Shown here: piece by piece, positions 9,064 to 18,418 of the stretch | How positions within the stretch are numbered: position 1 is the stretch's first letter | How the letters are laid out: each line of letters opens with the position of its first letter | From: Oncomelania hupensis | Lineage: Eukaryota; Mollusca; Gastropoda; Littorinimorpha; Pomatiopsidae | Direction of reading: 5' to 3' | DNA length: 64,000 nucleotides | NCBI GenBank assembly: GCA_036898135.1 | Contig: CM072517.1 | Span: 59,330,990-59,394,989, forward strand | Made by a program: the position numbers and the translations under genes | Notes under the pieces: generated by a model | Database searches by the model: none | What the model was told of the DNA's origin: nothing | The model's input: the letters and a program-made list of their open reading frames with translations, nothing else

Positions 9064-10296
9064 ATGTACGCGCCTTATAAATATAACAAAGCTGCAAAGT
9101 ATACTACAGGGCCTTATTATTACGAAAAAGCAGTCGACCTAACCAAGCTGACAATAGCTGTGGCAGCCAACGTCCATTTCGAAACTATCCCCCATAATAT
9201 TTTTGATCATTACCTCAACCCAGACATTACGAGCGACTTTTTAGCTAACCAATGGCTAAACAACGGGGGTATGCAGTTCTTTCAGAATCAAATTAATTTT
9301 GCCGTGTCATGCGCTACAACTGGTTGCGGAGTTTCTTACGTTCATCACCTTAATCACCCAGATCCTATGTTGAAGTCTATTTATCTGTTCCATTTGTATT
9401 ATCAAGTGAGACGGGTGTTGTCTGAACTTCAGGCTCCGTTACCTACTGACAAAAACTTTAATCCCTTTAACAACGGCTTTGACAAGAAAGCGTATCAAAG
9501 GTTGTGCAATGAATTCGGAATTGATACTAAAACAGACTTCAGACAAAAACTAGACCTCAATCACGGAATGGGAACTTTATTTAGATACGCTGTAGGTAAT
9601 TTATACACGGGGCCTTACGTACCTGGATTTACATCATTTAACCACAACAGCCAGGTTCCTTTACTGTATATCAGACAAAAACAAAGTGCAGCATACAGCA
9701 CTTTTATATTAGACACATCAAACGGATTTACTCAAAGTGGGGTGGAAAGGCTGAATGAATCTATTCGTACGTATGCGTGGTGCATTCTGGGGTCTCAAGC
9801 ACAAACACGAAGTAATATCATTGGGGAAGGAACTAGCTTCGATGCACAAAAGCAGTTTCTAGCCAACATTGAAGATTCTATTAATTCGGCAGTAGATTTG
9901 CCCGCAAGTATTAAAAGATATCAGGACACTTTAAAGTATGCTAGATCGAAAGTAGATTACGTAATAGGTTTAGGACTGTATATGTTGCCTTCAGACCTTC
10001 AGCTTAGGATAGGAACTATATCAAACTACAACAACAATATAGTGATTGCTGACCCTCAGTTTCATATAGGCTACAATCCTACAATAAATACAGTGAATAC
10101 CGCGAATACAGTGAATACAGCAAATACGGTATTTACTGCTAGGCCTAATAATGAACCTTTAAGTTCGCCACCACTTCCAAGCCTACCAAGCTTGCCGGAC
10201 CTGCAAATGCCGGTAACTGATCATGGGGTTTCGCGTCTAGCGCTTACAGGGGGTTTATTGTTTGCTGGGTTAATTGGGATTTACTATTTTAAGTAG
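9064..10296 (+). CDS. Polinton protein with C-terminal membrane anchor, unknown function
   Basis: A 410-aa protein. Residues 1-330 form a helical globular region rich in aromatic residues. Residues about 345-360 are a short NTVNTANTVNTANTV repeat. A proline-rich linker (SSPPLPSLPSLPDL) follows, and the C-terminus is a single membrane segment (LALTGGLLFAGLIGIYYF). There is no signal peptide, so it is a tail-anchored type. I do not know its function; a structural role is possible given its capsid-gene neighbours. Its 3' end overlaps the convergent next gene by 27 bp. The ATG is preceded by TATAATAAAA. Confidence 0.8.
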   Translation: MYAPYKYNKAAKYTTGPYYYEKAVDLTKLTIAVAANVHFETIPHNIFDHYLNPDITSDFLANQWLNNGGMQFFQNQINFAVSCATTGCGVSYVHHLNHPDPMLKSIYLFHLYYQVRRVLSELQAPLPTDKNFNPFNNGFDKKAYQRLCNEFGIDTKTDFRQKLDLNHGMGTLFRYAVGNLYTGPYVPGFTSFNHNSQVPLLYIRQKQSAAYSTFILDTSNGFTQSGVERLNESIRTYAWCILGSQAQTRSNIIGEGTSFDAQKQFLANIEDSINSAVDLPASIKRYQDTLKYARSKVDYVIGLGLYMLPSDLQLRIGTISNYNNNIVIADPQFHIGYNPTINTVNTANTVNTANTVFTARPNNEPLSSPPLPSLPSLPDLQMPVTDHGVSRLALTGGLLFAGLIGIYYFK

Positions 10297-11565
10297 CCAG
10301 AGTAATATTATTATAAACAAAGACCACAGATGCTCAGATGCCCAAACCACAACTTTAGAAGCAGTATTAAATATCCATGAAAATACAGAACCTAATATTC
10401 CTGGAAGTGCGTCTACAAGTTTGTCACCTAAGCGTTTCAATAAGTTAGCTATGCTTTGTAACGTCTTTTTAATCCAGTCTTTAACCGGACTACCGCCAGG
10501 TCCACCAGATCCTCCAGGTCCGCCAGGTCCGCCACCAATGCCTACGGTTCTAGTCAGTGTTAAGACTAGTGTGCTTATTGTCATCCCAACAGCTGTAAGA
10601 ATGCTAAATATTGTAACACCTTGCTCTCTGAACAGTGTTTGAATTCTTTCTGCAAGTGTAGTGTCTTCGTGTAAAATTTTATGCACCGTTTCTTTTATTC
10701 TGGCGAAATTAGTTATTAATTTTTCTCTGTTTATGGATAAGGCTTCTAGCCTTGCAGCGCGTTCTGTGTAAAGGTCTGCGAGCCGCTTTTGAATCATCTG
10801 TTTTACCTCAATGCTTAAGTTCGCGTCATCAGCTTCTGCTAGTTTATTTTTTTGTTTTTCTATATGTTTGTCGAGCTCGCCGAGCTTGGCTAAATTCATC
10901 ATTGTCTCCCCTCTCACAGATTGTAAAGCTTTATCTAAGCCTTGAAGTTCACGCAGTGGCAATAATGGCGTGTCATTGATAGTTTCCATAACCTGATCAA
11001 TATTGGTGTCCTCATTTGTTTGTAAGGTTGTTAACTCTTTATTTACTTCTAATGCAGAACTAGTTAAGTTAGTTAAGTCTTGTAGTTCTATTTCTGAACT
11101 TAACGATGCATCTATTCGTTGAAGTGAAGCTACTGCTTGGCGATGCAACGCTGGCACTCTATTATCGGAAAGCCCCAATGATCGTATTACAGTCACTGGG
11201 AGTTTAGTTTTCAAAGTAGACCACGCATAAAATTTGTCAGGATTCTTTAACATAGTTAACTGTACTCTCACTTTTTTACCGGATACATTAGTGTTTATAA
11301 ACAAGTGATTATTTTTGTCTAGTTCGAAGTCGCTGGGACTAACATAATCAGGTAACTCGCGCCCGATGTAATTGTAAAATTTATTGATTTTTCTGGCTTT
11401 TTGGGTTTCAGTTACTTGACGTAATTCTTCTCCTATACTTAGCCTTGTTTGGCTCATGTCGTCTCCTACCATAGAAAGAAGTCTGCTGGTTGTGTCAACG
11501 TTGAGGTCTTCATTAGGTTCATCAGGTTTAAACACTTCATCAAGAGCTTCACCACCTGTTGCCAT
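10270..11565 (-). CDS. Polinton protein: coiled coil, Gly/Pro hinge, C-terminal membrane segments
   Basis: A 431-aa protein of a type I recall in many invertebrate Polintons; its function is unknown. Residues about 1-130 are globular. About 150-310 are mostly charged helix with coiled-coil character. About 315-340 are hydrophobic (FSILTAVGMTISTLVLTL). A collagen-like hinge GGGPGGPGGSGGPGGS follows, then an amphipathic helix (VKDWIKKTLQSIANLLKRL) and a final hydrophobic segment (SLFIIILLWLLKIV). Two or three membrane segments with a flexible hinge suggest a membrane-active or membrane-remodelling virion protein, which is inference. The ATG follows TATATTTAAAA on its strand and is divergent from the MCP gene 32 bp away. 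Confidence 0.8.
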   Translation of the reverse strand: MATGGEALDEVFKPDEPNEDLNVDTTSRLLSMVGDDMSQTRLSIGEELRQVTETQKARKINKFYNYIGRELPDYVSPSDFELDKNNHLFINTNVSGKKVRVQLTMLKNPDKFYAWSTLKTKLPVTVIRSLGLSDNRVPALHRQAVASLQRIDASLSSEIELQDLTNLTSSALEVNKELTTLQTNEDTNIDQVMETINDTPLLPLRELQGLDKALQSVRGETMMNLAKLGELDKHIEKQKNKLAEADDANLSIEVKQMIQKRLADLYTERAARLEALSINREKLITNFARIKETVHKILHEDTTLAERIQTLFREQGVTIFSILTAVGMTISTLVLTLTRTVGIGGGPGGPGGSGGPGGSPVKDWIKKTLQSIANLLKRLGDKLVDALPGILGSVFSWIFNTASKVVVWASEHLWSLFIIILLWLLKIVNPN

Positions 11566-11597
11566 TTTTAAATATAATTTTTTTTATCGCATTAAAA
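11566..11597. promoter_or_regulatory. bidirectional start region before the capsid gene
   Basis: The 32 bp between the ATG at 11565 (minus) and the MCP ATG at 11598 (plus) contain AAATATAAT for the minus gene and CATTAAAA directly before the plus ATG. It is nearly pure A/T apart from CGC in the middle. Confidence 0.65.
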
Positions 11598-11951
11598 ATG
11601 CAAAGCTACGGAAACTTGTTAGACCCTACACGTCGATTGAGGACACCTTTAGGCATCAAAGGTGAGAAAAGCACAATAATTATTACAAACAATCCAAGCA
11701 GCATAGAGCCTAATCAGCTACTGACCATAAGATTTCCAAATTTAGGTCCTGATGATGTAATAGTTCCGGGCAGTCCTAAATTGGGATTTAAAATTAGTCT
11801 GAATTCTGACGATGATCCTAACAGAACCATAGTCAACAATCTAGGCAGAGCTATAATTAAAAGAATGGTTATTAAACTTGATGGGCGAGAAATCCAAAGT
11901 ATCGATGACGCCGGTGTTTTGTTTTGTTACACAGATCTGTGGCTGAGTAAA
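11598..11951 (+). pseudogene. Polinton major capsid protein, 5' part (split gene)
   Basis: First 118 codons of the double jelly-roll MCP, which forms the icosahedral shell in Polinton-type viruses. A typical N-terminal region (IEPNQLLTIRFPNL), the hallmark stretch KRMVIKLDGREIQ and CYTDLWLS are visible. The frame then leaves capsid-like sequence and stops at 12077. The protein resumes at 14008, in line with the family pattern. I chose ATG 11598 because ATTAAAA lies directly before it, although the frame is open from 11559. The break lies in a 7-bp direct repeat AGTAAAT (11946-11952 and 14008-14014). The joined protein would be about 417 aa, short but plausible for the family. Confidence 0.85.
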
Positions 11952-11952
11952 T

Positions 11953-14007
11953 GTAATTGCCGCCATTTAGATAAGAGAATTTCCATTCGCTCGTCAAACG
12001 CCTGTATTAATTTAGGGCCTGGTCAAGTAATGACGCACACGAAACACAGAAGTAGCATAGAGTTCATTTATTCGTAGTCAAAGAACATTCACGAAAAATG
12101 TCAACGTCTCATATAATAATACGTATGTGTGTGTACATATCAGTATGGGGACAACTAATTTCTGTATACGTGTATATGAACTACTTCTTGTGCTAGACGA
12201 TGTGTGGTAAAATACTGCGAAAAGAAAGAAACACAAACACAAGAAACATTAGCAAGTGTACCAAACAATGTATCAAAAACCCTTATTCATGTAAGATATA
12301 CAATCAAAGCAATGAAACGAAAAGAATACACATACCGGAGAATAATTTAGAGACAAATACTTTAGTTGATTTCATAAACAACAATTTAGCTAAAGTTACG
12401 TAGAACCAAGCCAGAACAAAACGAAGGAACGAACGCTTTATGTTCCTTTAACTTGCACGACGATTAGGCTACGTTTATTCTTTCAAGCCTCAAAATACAA
12501 TTGGCGCAAGACAATTTGACTATGCTCATCTAACATTAGTCAATTCATTAATACAAACAATTCGGCTACGTTCACCCAACGAGCCTCGGTACGGTGCCTA
12601 AACTAGGAAATACTCGATGACCTAGCTCAGTAAACATTTATAAATGAATTAACATACGTAAACATTTAAACAACATATTCTAGGAAATACACCTGAAGTC
12701 CCAAAAACGTAGCTAACTACCTTGGCATAGACAAAACAGCAAAGCTTTAAGGAAAAACGGTATAAATACCCAAGTGGGTTAACATTTCGAACAAGGCCGA
12801 TAATTCAACAAAAAACGTTATCTTCATTAAAGATCAAAACAGTTATCTTCTTCGTCAAAACTTAGTCCGACAAATTGTGACGACAATTAGCTTTAATCAA
12901 GCAAAGACGTTCAGCATAATCAGCGCATTATGACTGACCACAAGCTAAAAACAAATAAACTTGACTTGTCCTTATTTACAAATCCTGAACAAAGTGTTCA
13001 CTTCAATAATTCTTCTGACAAAGCAGACCGGGTTCCAAACAAAACGAATTCTAGAAAATCAAAAGCTTAAAGAATATCCGAATCAAATCAATTTGCAGAA
13101 AAGGCATGAAATCAGTCACTAAAACGAGAAAATCATAAAGGTCATAATCATTTGCACAAAGCAACAAAAATATATGCACAACGCAAAATAACTATAAGTA
13201 CCTTATGACCGCTGTAAGACGTTTGGAAACCACACAGATCCAAAAGGCGACAATAACGTCTGGTACCAAAGGCAGGTAAAATAAAAGCCTTTCACAAAAC
13301 TACGAATCGTGAACATCACATTTAAACTCTATCCTTCAAAACAGGTGAGCACAACTTTTATATCATATAACTAAAAACGACTCAACCTTCTCTCAGACCC
13401 AGCAATCTAACTAACGAGAAAAAGCTGAAACAAACGTTTATATCTGTTACTATCAAAACCAGTCTTGCGTCATAATCTCGATCTCATGAGAAAAAATACG
13501 CAAACAATATTTATAAACGAAACACAGTTCACCACTAATATTCAAACTCATATCAAAACTCGGCACGCTTTTGCCACTGACTTGAGAGAGCAATAGATCC
13601 GGAGAGAGGGTGAGAGAGAGGGGGGAGAAACACGACAATCACAAAAAGAAGAATCTCAAGAAACACAGTTAGAAAAGCAAGAAAGACATGCACCAAAGAA
13701 AATCAAATGAAAGGGAAAAATGAACAGTCCAGTCATAAAACCAAAAAGATGCGTCGGGTTGGCCAATGAGGTGATGATACGTCTTGTCAGTCAAAATCAA
13801 TAAAACCAAACCAAAGAAAACGATAGAAAGAAGAAGCAACATGCAGTTGGGAGGAAAAGTAGTACAGATAAACGGAGGACACTTTACACACTAAGAAAGT
13901 ACATGATATCACAAATAACAGACTCTCTCTCTCTAGATCAATAGCCCATATTAGTTTCAAAATTTATCTAATTATATATCGATCACGCATGACTCATAGG
14001 CATGCAC
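11953..14007. other. 2,055-bp insertion or unusual intron splitting the capsid gene
   Basis: Non-coding, AT-rich sequence with a marked excess of A and C over G and T on the plus strand in its middle (about 12,200-13,900). It has no credible ORF; a 67-codon frame at 12200-12403 resembles nothing I know. There is a short CT run near 13921. It is flanked by direct AGTAAAT copies, as for a 7-bp TSD, but I see no terminal inverted repeats or poly(A) tail. An intron is possible: GTAAAT at 11947 and CATAG ending at 13999 would join in frame. However, there is no pyrimidine tract before that acceptor. Confidence 0.6.
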
Positions 14008-14907
14008 AGTAAATATGAAAGGGAAGATTTAGTTGGTCAGGGGATTCAAGCCGCCAATGTGGCCAAACTTCGAATCAAAGCTGGCGATGCTGTCGTTTCT
14101 AACAAAGGTGAAAATGCATTAGCTGCTGTATACAAAAACAGGTTTTATTTTCCACTCGATTTTGAACTGCTACACAGTCATCTGCCATTTCATCAAGGTT
14201 CATTTAACGACAGGCTGTCTTATGAAATTATTTTCAATGATTATTCTCAAGTAGTAATTAGCTCTGACAATGATGCTAGGTATACAATTACTGACATCGC
14301 GCTTGAATATGAAGTGGTCACTCACGCTGAACTCAGTAGGATGATCAGGGGACAATATGACAAACTAGCAATTTATTATGATAGGATCGTTCGCTACAGA
14401 CAATTTAATAAAGATTTATTAGATGCACTCTGGACCATCAACATAAATTCACCTGCTCGAAGTTTTAAAGGTGTACTGTTGTTGTTTGTGAAAGAATCAA
14501 ATTATAATCGTGAAAGCGAAAATTTTATCAATCCTAATATTTCAAAAGCGTCTGTCGTGATTGAAGGTAAACCTAATCAATTATTCGCTAATGGAATGAT
14601 GGGATTTCAACAGTTTGATGAGATTAGGAAAATCTTAGGTGGAGGTAGATTACGGACTGACACTGTGGATTTGATTTCTAAGGATCTTCATTTACATGAC
14701 ACACGACTGCAAGATTATCTGGTGAATAAATTTGCGTTGTGGTTAGACTTTCGAACCATACCCACCAATGAACTTCATGGATCTGGAAGAAGAATTGAAA
14801 ACGGAACAGATGGTATAACAATTGAATTGCATAGGGAAGCAAGTGCTAAGTCAGAATCAGGTTACAGTATACATGTATATAATTATGGATGCTCAGCTAA
14901 ACATTGA
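14008..14907 (+). pseudogene. Polinton major capsid protein, 3' part (split gene)
   Basis: 299 codons holding the rest of the first jelly-roll (FPLDFELLHSHLPF, then RLSYEIIFNDYSQVV) and the whole second jelly-roll, ending GYSIHVYNYGC near the C-terminus. The open frame starts at ATG 14002, but those first two codons belong to the inserted sequence, and the family-like sequence starts at 14008. Codon use and frame are intact to the stop. The packaging ATPase follows 32 bp downstream on the same strand, the usual capsid/ATPase neighbourhood. Confidence 0.85.
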
Positions 14908-14939
14908 AAATGGAAGATTAAAGATTTAGTATATTAAAA

Positions 14940-15551
14940 ATGACCTCTTTGTTACCTCGTGATCCTCATTGCGGAATGATCGTTGGTATGACGTCATGCG
15001 GAAAGACTGTCTTTGTTCTGGATTTGTTAGAAAAATATTACGCAGGACACTTTGATTATATAGTAATTTTTTGCCCAACTATTCAATATAATAAAACCTA
15101 CTTAGATCGTAAGTATGTCTGGACAGATGAAAATATCTTTGTTGTAAATACCAATGGCAAGCTCAATGAGTATTTAACGTATTTTTATAACCTGTTTGAG
15201 AATGAGGGTAATACGTTATTCTTAATCGATGATTGCAGTGCAGAAAAAGATATTGTATTAAAACGGAACATATTGAGCAAGCTGGCTTTCAGTGGACGCC
15301 ATGTGAAAATTAGTGTCTGGTTAATCACGCAGAAATTTAATTCCATATTAAAGGATTTTAGAGAACAAGTTAAATTTGTTTGCCTGTTTTATTGCAAAGA
15401 TCGAGACAGCTTTGATAACTGTTTAAAAGAAAATGACGTAATTGAATCAAAAGAGGAAAGAACTAAATTAAAAGAACAGCTAAAAAAAGGCAAGCACTTA
15501 AAATTATTATTAAAAACTGACCAACCAACTGGCTATAAAATACTTATGTAA
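14940..15551 (+). CDS. FtsK/HerA-like genome-packaging ATPase
   Basis: A 203-aa P-loop ATPase of the A32/FtsK-HerA type, which drives DNA into preformed capsids in Polintons and large DNA viruses. Walker A is GMTSCGKT at residues 16-23. Walker B is LFLIDD, with the acidic pair at D97-D98. A later conserved-looking stretch SGRHVKISVWLITQKFNSI fits the sensor region with glutamine. Length is normal for the family and the frame is intact. The start at 14940 is preceded by TATATTAAAA. It lies 32 bp after the MCP gene and was probably co-ordinated with it for virion assembly. Confidence 0.92.
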   Translation: MTSLLPRDPHCGMIVGMTSCGKTVFVLDLLEKYYAGHFDYIVIFCPTIQYNKTYLDRKYVWTDENIFVVNTNGKLNEYLTYFYNLFENEGNTLFLIDDCSAEKDIVLKRNILSKLAFSGRHVKISVWLITQKFNSILKDFREQVKFVCLFYCKDRDSFDNCLKENDVIESKEERTKLKEQLKKGKHLKLLLKTDQPTGYKILM

Positions 15552-15720
15552 GTAAGTAAGTTCTTTTATAATTTAATTATTGTAAGTTATAAGTTGTTTT
15601 TTTTAAAGTCGACTTAATTAAGTTAGATGTAAGTAAGTAAGTTCTTTTATAATTTAATTATTGTAAGTTATAAGTTTTTTTAAAAGTCGACTTAATTAAG
15701 TTAGATGTAAGTCACTAAGT
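15547..15720. repeat. 81-bp tandem repeat between ATPase and integrase genes
   Basis: Unit 1 is 15547-15627 and unit 2 is 15628 to about 15706, with the start of a third unit after it. Each has (TAAG)3, a run of T and the 12-bp palindrome ACTTAATTAAGT. It fills the gap between convergent genes (ATPase stop, integrase stop) and may serve transcript termination or be simple slippage. Confidence 0.85.
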
Positions 15721-15769
15721 CAAAAAAAAAGGTTGAAGGTAAGTAATAGTGGTGATGATTATAGTTCAT

Positions 15770-16734
15770 TTATCTTAATGGCTCTGTGTCTGGTGGAACA
15801 ATCTGAAGTTCTTCTTTTACAAAGTTTCTTTGTGGTGTTCTACGATCGCTTCTCGGTCTTAAATAATATACAGGCGGATCAGTAGATAATGCTCTGTCAA
15901 CTTCATAAACGCTTAATGACCAAATTGGGTCTGTAGCTCGTCTTCTTGTGTCATTAGCAACTTCTCCAGGCTGATAAAGGTATCTAACAGTTTTGTTCAT
16001 CAAAGTTAGATCCGGCTGACCAGGTTTGAAACAGTAACAACAATCTGTTTCTTTTTAATAGCCTCAACTGGTTTTAATCCTGTAACTCTGGTTGGTTCTG
16101 AATTCATTTCCCTTAAAACTCGAGGCAGCCTAACAACCCATTCTGTATTAGTGGTTTCAGTAAAGAGTTCCTTTGAATACTGATAAGTAAATAACCTTTC
16201 TGCCAGTTGCCGATTAAAGTTTTCTACAATACCCTGTGATCTGTGCAATCCAACAACTCCTCTTCTAACAGTTACATTATGTTTTAACAAAAGCTGGTTA
16301 ACAGCTCCTTTGAATTCAGACCCTTCATCACATTGAATAAGTCTAGGGAACCTTAGAGGCCCTCTTGAATAAATTGCATTTAAGGCTTGAGCGACCTCAG
16401 CAGAATTTTTAGTCCTAAGAGCATGAGCTTCTTTAAACCTGGTAGCTATATCAATAACAGTAAGGGCATACCTGTATTTCTTTCTGTGTATTTTGTCATG
16501 GGGAAGATATAACAAATCTATTTGGTGTGTGTCATTTGGTCTTGAGTTTTCAAATTTTGGTCTTATTATTTTCTTCGGGGGTGGAAGATAGATTTGCCAT
16601 ACAGCTTGCTTCGATAACCATTGTTTAACTACGTTTTCTGACAAGCCAGTCTTTTCTACTAGTTTATTAACTGCCGTCATCCCTTTCCAATATCCGGATT
16701 GAGAATAATATAATCTAGACAAACGCGAAGTCAT
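15770..16734 (-). CDS. int: Polinton retroviral-type integrase, with one frame break
   Basis: DDE integrase that inserts the linear element. The first frame (16734 to 16006, 242 aa) has an N-terminal helical region and the catalytic triad D73, D136 and E171, with 34 residues between the last two. The second frame (16003 to 15770) begins with VRYLYQPGE and carries the C-terminal SH3/chromo-like part (WSLSVYEVDRA, YYLRP, FVKEELQIVPP) that in relatives continues the same protein. The two join if one base is missing near 16026, in a short A run on the coding strand. That site is not a standard slippery heptamer, so I read a mutation or sequence error. The ATG at 16732-16734 follows AAATAAAAT. Confidence 0.88.
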
Positions 16735-16737
16735 ATT

Positions 16738-17162
16738 TTATTTAGATTTATATTTTTGTTTAACGAGGTAATAAACTACTGTTATTCCAAACACAATTAA
16801 AATTAATTCTCCGGTCTCTGACATTGTAGGTGCAATGTTAGGTGTGTAGTAATCGGATAAACTGGTTGCTTTAATGAAGGTAGTGTCGTGCCAGTTAATA
16901 AATAATATTGGTGCAAAGCTTCATCAACGTCTTCGAATGTTTTATCAGCATGACCTTCTTCTTTCAATCTTGTATTAACAAAATCAAGCTGCATTAGTCT
17001 GTTTTTCTCGTATTCGGCCTGATCTTGTTGTAATTTTTCCATTGCTAAGTTATGCCGTTTTGATTCTTCTTTACTGTCCAGTTTTGAAAACAAATAATTT
17101 GATCCTGAAAAGGCTAAGGCATTTACAGCAGCAGAACCAAGCACCATTGCAGCACCAGCCAT
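16738..17162 (-). CDS. small Polinton protein with coiled coil and C-terminal membrane anchor, one frame break
   Basis: The first frame (17162 to 16803, 119 aa) starts MAGAAMVLGSAAVNALAFSG, a small-residue hydrophobic segment. A charged helix and the stretch KTFEDVDEALHQYYLLTG follow; I recall this pattern from invertebrate Polintons without a known function. The last residues of that frame look random. In the -1 frame from 16854 to the stop at 16738 there are 38 codons with a membrane segment (LILIVFGITVVYYLV) and a Lys-rich end, matching the expected tail. One missing base near 16855 explains it. The real product is probably a two-anchor virion membrane protein. Confidence 0.75.
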
Positions 17163-17198
17163 TTTTTAATTTAGTTTTTTATTTTATTTGTACTTAAA
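17163..17198. promoter_or_regulatory. 36-bp bidirectional start region
   Basis: A/T-rich gap between divergent ATGs at 17162 (minus) and 17199 (plus). On the minus strand TTAAAAA abuts the ATG, and on the plus strand CTTAAA does. Same pattern as at 9043-9063 and 11566-11597. Confidence 0.6.
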
Positions 17199-17726
17199 AT
17201 GAATTGTGATGACTTGTTAATGCAAGAAGCTATTAATGTTACAGTTACAGGTGTTGACAATGAGAAAAGAGACAGGCTGGTTGCATTAGTAGCTTCCGGA
17301 AAGTCAAAGTATTATCTCGGTGTTGACTTAACACCTGAACAAGTACAAAGACTGAGGCCTGAAGAGATCATTATATTACATAATAAATATGATAAAGTTC
17401 TCGGCGCTTTAATGGTTAAAAGTTTAGGGCGTTCGATTGTGAAGTTATATACCAAAGCTGTGTCGACCTTTGTTACTTTAGATTGTGAGAATGATTTATT
17501 TGATGATTTGATTAAAGATCCAGTTATTGTTAATGGGATTAGTGAGTCATCAAGAAATTTGTATTATAAATTTGGAAGCTTGTTGACCCCATTTTCAGCC
17601 GGGCTAATTACTTTTCAACACATAAATTTCTCTGCTATTAAAAATGGACTCTTCCAATCCGGAGATGGAGAAGGAGACGGAGGTGAAGAATTCAGAGAAT
17701 CAACAGAACCCAGTGACAGTCACTAA
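17199..17726 (+). CDS. Polinton protein, 175 aa, unknown function
   Basis: A soluble, mainly helical protein (MNCDDLLMQEAINVTV at the start, a Gly/Glu/Asp-rich acidic tail) not recognised by function. There is no membrane segment. Its last 28 codons overlap, in another frame, the start of the next gene at 17644. That arrangement suggests selection for compactness or translational coupling. CTTAAA lies directly before the ATG. Confidence 0.75.
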   Translation: MNCDDLLMQEAINVTVTGVDNEKRDRLVALVASGKSKYYLGVDLTPEQVQRLRPEEIIILHNKYDKVLGALMVKSLGRSIVKLYTKAVSTFVTLDCENDLFDDLIKDPVIVNGISESSRNLYYKFGSLLTPFSAGLITFQHINFSAIKNGLFQSGDGEGDGGEEFRESTEPSDSH

Positions 17727-18101
17727 ACAAAAGAGCCCAGGAAGAATTGCAGCTGGAAAGAAGTTAGCAGAATTTAACAAGTTACATAGATGGAACAGAC
17801 AAACAAAAGCAAACATATTAGGGAAAAAGGAATCACCAAAAGAAGAAACAATAATGCAACAACATTAACAACAAATAAAGAAGAACCAATACAACCAATA
17901 CAACCAGTACAATCTTCAAATAACATATATTATTTATGTATAGCCGGTGTAGTGGGTGCAAGTGGGTACATAATATATAAATACCGCCAAGGAAAAAATA
18001 AACAGAAACCCCCAAAACCACTTGTAGAAAAAGAAATTGAATTATCTCCATCGTTGAAGCCATCATTGAAGCCATCATTAGATGTGTTTTCAATGCAGTA
18101 A
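17644..18101 (+). CDS. small Polinton protein with basic linker and membrane segment, one frame break
   Basis: The first frame (17644-17868) starts MDSSNPEMEKE and contains GRIAAGKKLAEFNK, a pattern I recall from small Polinton proteins. The second frame (open from 17790 to 18101) supplies a membrane segment (IYYLCIAGVVGASGYIIY), a Lys-rich stretch and a Ser-Leu-Lys-Pro repeat near the end. In relatives the two parts form one protein, so a -1 change somewhere in 17818-17868 is likely. The run GGGAAAAAGG lies there but is not in standard slippery phase. Unknown function, probably virion or membrane linked. TATTAAAA precedes the ATG. Confidence 0.7.
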
Positions 18102-18134
18102 TAATTTATTATTATTTTTTTATTATATATAAAA

Positions 18135-18371
18135 ATGAGTGTACCATATGAACAAACAATTGTTAATCTTGGATACCATAGTGTTGTCTTAGTGGGCTTA
18201 AATACAGCTTATGCTATGATTGCAAAATCTCTTTTAAAAATGAAACCTATTGAATTAGGAAAAATGGATCTTTCAGATGCTGGTAAACTGGTTGGTATCT
18301 TTTCATTATCGTTATTTACTCGGGACTATCTTGTTAAACAAAAGATCATTCCAGCAGATATTAATGTGTAA
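18135..18371 (+). CDS. small two-helix membrane protein of Polinton
   Basis: 78 aa with two hydrophobic segments (residues about 15-31, VVLVGLNTAYAMIAKSL, and 48-60, GKLVGIFSLSLFT) and short polar ends. Resembles other small Polinton membrane proteins; function unknown. TATATATAAAA lies immediately before the ATG, one of the clearest copies of the shared start motif. It is the last gene before the right TIR, 47 bp away. Confidence 0.75.
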   Translation: MSVPYEQTIVNLGYHSVVLVGLNTAYAMIAKSLLKMKPIELGKMDLSDAGKLVGIFSLSLFTRDYLVKQKIIPADINV

Positions 18372-18418
18372 TGTTATACAACCATAATGTAGAAGGGTTG
18401 TAATTTTTTTTTGTTTTA

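Noticed and set aside
12200..12403. 67-codon frame in the capsid-gene insert
   Set aside because: Short, Asn/Lys-rich, resembles no Polinton or transposase protein.
16019..16030. Programmed frameshift in the integrase gene
   Set aside because: The in-phase heptamer T_TCA_AAC does not allow P-site re-pairing.
17818..17868. Programmed frameshift at GGGAAAAAGG in the gene at 17644
   Set aside because: The phase gives G_AAA_AAG, not a standard eukaryotic slippery heptamer; simple indel preferred.
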